From the NCBI GenBank assembly GCA_003567255.1, contig PWZW01000015.1, positions 1 to 9,203 of the forward strand: DNA of 9,203 bases, written 5' to 3'. Below, one piece after another: positions 6,871-9,203 of this stretch. Below the pieces are notes generated by a model. That model saw only the letters and a list, made by a program, of their open reading frames with translations, had not been told where the DNA came from and ran no database searches. Each line of letters opens with the position of its first letter. The first letter of the stretch is position 1. The DNA comes from Puniceicoccaceae bacterium (lineage in GTDB: Bacteria > Verrucomicrobiota > Verrucomicrobiia > Opitutales > Coraliomargaritaceae). The translations under genes and the position numbers were made by a program.

Positions 6871-6904
6871 GAGCGCAGCTGGAGGCTGAAGTGCCCGTGC
6901 GCTC
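6871..6904. repeat. Inverted repeat overlapping the receiver gene stop codon
   Basis: GAGCGCA (6871-6877) and TGCGCTC (6898-6904) are perfect 7-bp inverted arms around a 20-base loop. The right arm includes two bases of the receiver-gene stop codon (6903-6905). There is no T-run beyond it on the minus strand, so it may be a transcript-end stabilising hairpin rather than an intrinsic terminator. Confidence 0.4.
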
Positions 6905-7469
6905 AACTTTTCTTGAAGCGCTTTAAAAACTTTTCGAACTGTCCCTTGGTTTCAGATTCCTGGGGCGCTTCATGCTCTCGGGCGGCCGCCTTTGGGACGT
7001 CTGCGCTGGCTGTCTCCACGGCCTGGGTAGGGTTTGTGGATTCGGCGCTCTGCGGTTCCAAGGCAGTTTGCGGTGTTTGCGCTGGGGCTTCTTCTCCCTT
7101 TTGCGTGAGGACCGAAGGCGGTTTCCTCAGCTCTTTGAGTACCGAGGAGTACAGGACTGGCTTCAAAAAATAGGGTATGTTGTACAGCTTGAGGAGCTGC
7201 CGGTCCGTAAGCGTCAAACAGCCACTGACAACGGCACACTTGAGCTTTGGATAGTTTTCCCGGAGGTCGATCACGAAATCAATGCCCCTGCCGTCAGGCA
7301 AGCGGTGATCGGTAATGACGATGTTGTAACGAGCCTCTCCCTGACTCTCCCAAAGTTGCTGTGCTTCTTGAAGGGTAGCGGTCGATACAACCTCGTGCCC
7401 AAGCAATTCCATCTGCTGCTTGCCCAGCTTGCTTAGCTCTGGTTCGTCCTCAATGAGCAAGATTTTCAT
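6903..7469 (-). CDS. Stand-alone response-regulator receiver protein with low-complexity tail
   Basis: Residues 1-118 of this 188-residue protein are a CheY-like receiver domain. The acidic pocket is Glu7/Asp8, the phospho-acceptor is Asp54 ('NIVITDHRLPDGRG'), the Ser/Thr switch position is Ser82 ('VVSG') and the conserved Lys is Lys103 ('FLKP'). Phosphorylation by a partner histidine kinase is therefore possible. No DNA-binding or enzyme domain follows. Residues about 119-175 are rich in Pro, Ala, Glu, Gln and Thr and are probably disordered. The end 'FEKFLKRFKKS' is a short basic, amphipathic stretch that could bind a partner, membrane or nucleic acid. No histidine kinase gene is in the window. 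The start is ATG 7469, with a weak AGGGA about 14 bases upstream. The receiver fold is secure; the output is unknown. Confidence 0.9.
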   Translation of the reverse strand: MKILLIEDEPELSKLGKQQMELLGHEVVSTATLQEAQQLWESQGEARYNIVITDHRLPDGRGIDFVIDLRENYPKLKCAVVSGCLTLTDRQLLKLYNIPYFLKPVLYSSVLKELRKPPSVLTQKGEEAPAQTPQTALEPQSAESTNPTQAVETASADVPKAAAREHEAPQESETKGQFEKFLKRFKKS

Positions 7470-7773
7470 ACAGATGTCTTAATTCCCTGCGTCATTCAAG
7501 GCAATCGAATAGTGGGCTCTGCAGAACAAATAGGGCCATAAAGCCGTGGAAAAATGGGAACACTTTACGACCTCTAAAAAAAAGCAGCGAATCAGGTGAG
7601 GCAAGCTCATTTGGTAAATAAATTGTTAAAAAACATCTAATACGGGCAAGGGTGGGCGGCGCACTTCGGGATTAGACCAAAGCGTCATAAATTCGAGTAA
7701 AGCTAAATCCGCGCCTGTTTTTCAGAATTGGAATTAAAATTTGAGCCGCGCTGCGGGTGCCTAAGACGCTCGG
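7470..7773. other. AT-rich 304-base gap between glmS and the receiver gene
   Basis: The gap lies downstream of glmS and upstream of the receiver gene, both on the minus strand. Just after the glmS stop is a tiny GC hairpin (7746-7756, CCGC-GCT-GCGG). Read on the minus strand it is followed after a few bases by an AAATTTT tract, a weak terminator candidate. A run of eight A at 7576-7583 (T on the minus strand) has no strong stem before it. A 43-codon minus-strand frame (7479-7610) ends 9 bases before the receiver ATG, without a Shine-Dalgarno or recognisable motif. No confident promoter, RNA gene or mobile element is seen. Confidence 0.4.
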
Positions 7774-9203
7774 CTACTCCACCGTTACCGATTTAGCGAG
7801 GTTCCTTGGCTTGTCTACGTCGCATCCACGCTTTACCGCAATGTAGTAGCTGAGCAGCTGAACCGGGATACTCATGAGAATCGGTTGAGTAATTTCATGG
7901 GTGGAGGGCACTCGGATCAATTCGTCGACAAGATTATCCGGTATGTCGCAATCAGCCGTGGCGATGCAAATGACCTTACCCTTCCGCGCTTTTACTTCTT
8001 GAATATTGGCGAGTGTCTTTTGGAAAATCTCGCCGTTGGTCGCAAGGAAGAGGCTGGGGCACTTTTCGCTTACCAAGGCAATGGGCCCGTGCTTCATTTC
8101 GGCCGCCGGATAACCCTCGGCGTGGATGTAAGATATCTCTTTCAGTTTGAGGGCGCCTTCCAGCGCTATCGGAAACATGTATTGCCGACCAAGAAACAAA
8201 AAGTCCTCAAAGTGGGCATAACGTTCGGCGATGGCTTTCAAATCTTCGCTGCAGTCGAGTGTTTGCGTAACGAGCGCGGGCAGTTTCTTCAAGGCTTGGA
8301 CAATGTCCACTCCGTCACTGAAACTCAAATCGCGCAACCGCCCAAGATAAAGTCCCAGCATGGCGGACAGCATGATCTGTGAGGTGAAGGCCTTTGTTGA
8401 GGCGACGCCAATTTCTGAACCAGCATGTTGGTAAATGCCTCCGTCCGCTTCCCGCGCGATGGACGACCCGACGCTATTGTTAATCGCGAGCGTTGTGTAG
8501 CCCTTGCGTTTGGCCTCGCGTAGGGCTGCGAGCGTATCGATGGTTTCTCCCGATTGGCTAAGGGCAACGACCAGCGTATTCTTATCGAGTGGGGCATTTC
8601 GGTAGCGGAACTCAGATGCGTATTCCACCTCGACGGGTAGGCGCGCATACCGCTCAATCAAATACTCCGCGACGAGACAGGCGTGCCAAGCCGTGCCACA
8701 ACCAAGGAAAAGGATACGGTCGATTTGCCGAAGCTCGCTGGGGTTTAAATTCAGTCCACCAAATTTGGCGGTGCTTCCATCATCAGAAAAGCGTCCGCGC
8801 ATGCCGTTTTCCAAGGCGGTAGGCTGATCGAAGATCTCTTTTTGCATGAAGTGTTGAAAGGTGCCGAGCTCGGACTCTGCGGTGTCCCAGTCGACCTTTT
8901 CAACGACCGCACGGACCTCTTCATTGCTAATTGTAGAGATGGAAAAATCGTCCCGCGAAAGCACCACGACCTCGCCGTCATTTAGGTAAACGACGTTTTG
9001 CGTACTGCTGGCAATCGCATTTACATCGCTCGCCAGCAAGTGCTCTCCTTTACCTACGCCAATGATCAAGGGGGACCCCCGACGGGCTCCGATGAGCAAG
9101 TTTGGGCAATCGAGGCAGAGGACCGCGATGCCATAGGTTCCCTCAAGGTGGAGCAGGCTTTTCCGTACGGATTCCTGAAAGCGCTTTTCATCGTCCGTGC
9201 CAG
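7774..9203 (-). CDS. glmS: Glutamine--fructose-6-phosphate aminotransferase, 5' end beyond the window
   Basis: GlmS makes glucosamine-6-phosphate from fructose-6-phosphate and glutamine, the first step toward UDP-GlcNAc for peptidoglycan and lipopolysaccharide. About 476 codons are visible. The frame stays open through base 9203, so the N-terminal Cys nucleophile and most of the glutaminase domain are cut off by the window edge. The visible part starts in the late glutaminase domain ('GTYGIAV', then 'ARRGSPLIIGVGKGEHLLASD'). Two SIS sugar-isomerase domains follow ('LFLGCGTAWHA', 'SQSGETIDTLAALREAKRKG', 'GSEIGVASTKAFTSQ', then 'ALEGALKLKEISYIHAEGYP'). The isomerase residues equivalent to E. 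coli Glu488, His504 and Lys603 are present ('LKEIS', 'KHGP', 'NLAKSVTVE'). The C-terminus matches the family exactly. Any 5' control element lies outside the window. Confidence 0.97.
   Translation of the reverse strand, partial: GTDDEKRFQESVRKSLLHLEGTYGIAVLCLDCPNLLIGARRGSPLIIGVGKGEHLLASDVNAIASSTQNVVYLNDGEVVVLSRDDFSISTISNEEVRAVVEKVDWDTAESELGTFQHFMQKEIFDQPTALENGMRGRFSDDGSTAKFGGLNLNPSELRQIDRILFLGCGTAWHACLVAEYLIERYARLPVEVEYASEFRYRNAPLDKNTLVVALSQSGETIDTLAALREAKRKGYTTLAINNSVGSSIAREADGGIYQHAGSEIGVASTKAFTSQIMLSAMLGLYLGRLRDLSFSDGVDIVQALKKLPALVTQTLDCSEDLKAIAERYAHFEDFLFLGRQYMFPIALEGALKLKEISYIHAEGYPAAEMKHGPIALVSEKCPSLFLATNGEIFQKTLANIQEVKARKGKVICIATADCDIPDNLVDELIRVPSTHEITQPILMSIPVQLLSYYIAVKRGCDVDKPRNLAKSVTVE

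Noticed and set aside
6781..7173. Plus-strand frame with a zinc-ribbon-like 'CPHCGE' and 'KCPCA' pattern
   Set aside because: Most of it lies antisense to the well-supported receiver gene. It starts at GTG without a ribosome site, and its later sequence is low-quality. The Lys/Arg/Phe stretch mirrors the receiver tail because that DNA is nearly palindromic.
7479..7610. 43-codon minus-strand frame ahead of the receiver gene, a possible leader peptide
   Set aside because: It has no Shine-Dalgarno, no recognisable motif and no attenuator-like structure; chance openness is likely.
7774..9099. GlmS frame starting at 9099 as a complete isomerase-only protein
   Set aside because: The frame continues in good GlmS sequence to the window edge ('GTYGIAVLCLD'), so the TTG at 9099 is internal and the gene is simply cut by the window.

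Overview
The window is a stretch of bacterial chromosome of moderate GC content. Housekeeping genes (recQ, ychF, glmS) flank a small envelope-stress-type regulatory operon. At the left end is the wreck of a hipBA-type toxin-antitoxin module. No RNA genes, CRISPR arrays or complete mobile elements are visible. The organism cannot be fixed from sequence alone. The gene style, the general lack of good Shine-Dalgarno sites and the membrane protein beside the ECF sigma gene (N-terminal 'LLKLKRAEKPDDAFW'-type segment) remind me of Verrucomicrobiota, perhaps the Opitutae. This is a low-to-moderate confidence inference.

Layout from left to right. Bases 1-186 are non-coding and hold the control region of a HipB-like XRE regulator (187-516). 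The next gene overlaps it by ATGA and starts like HipA, but HipA similarity stops after about 47 residues (pseudogene 513-752). Convergent with this is recQ (minus strand, 806-2947), a full-length RecQ helicase with zinc-binding, winged-helix and HRDC domains. A 250-base gap (2948-3194) separates recQ from a divergent plus-strand operon. That operon holds an RpoE-like ECF sigma factor (3195-3827), a single-pass membrane protein in the anti-sigma position (3848-4462), and a secreted HtrA/DegS-like protein with a PDZ domain (4476-5582).

The right half is all minus strand: ychF (5648-6751), a stand-alone receiver-domain protein with a low-complexity tail (6903-7469), a 304-base AT-rich gap, and glmS, whose 5' end lies outside the window (7774-9203).

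The most notable point is the DegS-like protein. Aligned to HtrA proteases, all three catalytic positions are replaced (His to Ser82, Asp to Asn111, Ser to Gly188), while the fold motifs, signal peptide and PDZ domain are kept in an uninterrupted frame. The sigma, membrane protein and PDZ protein thus mimic the RpoE-RseA-DegS cascade of Escherichia coli, but the protein in the DegS slot looks unable to cut. A plausible reading is that it senses misfolded envelope proteins by binding, and controls the membrane protein allosterically or as a scaffold. That model is inference; the residue substitutions are read directly from the sequence.
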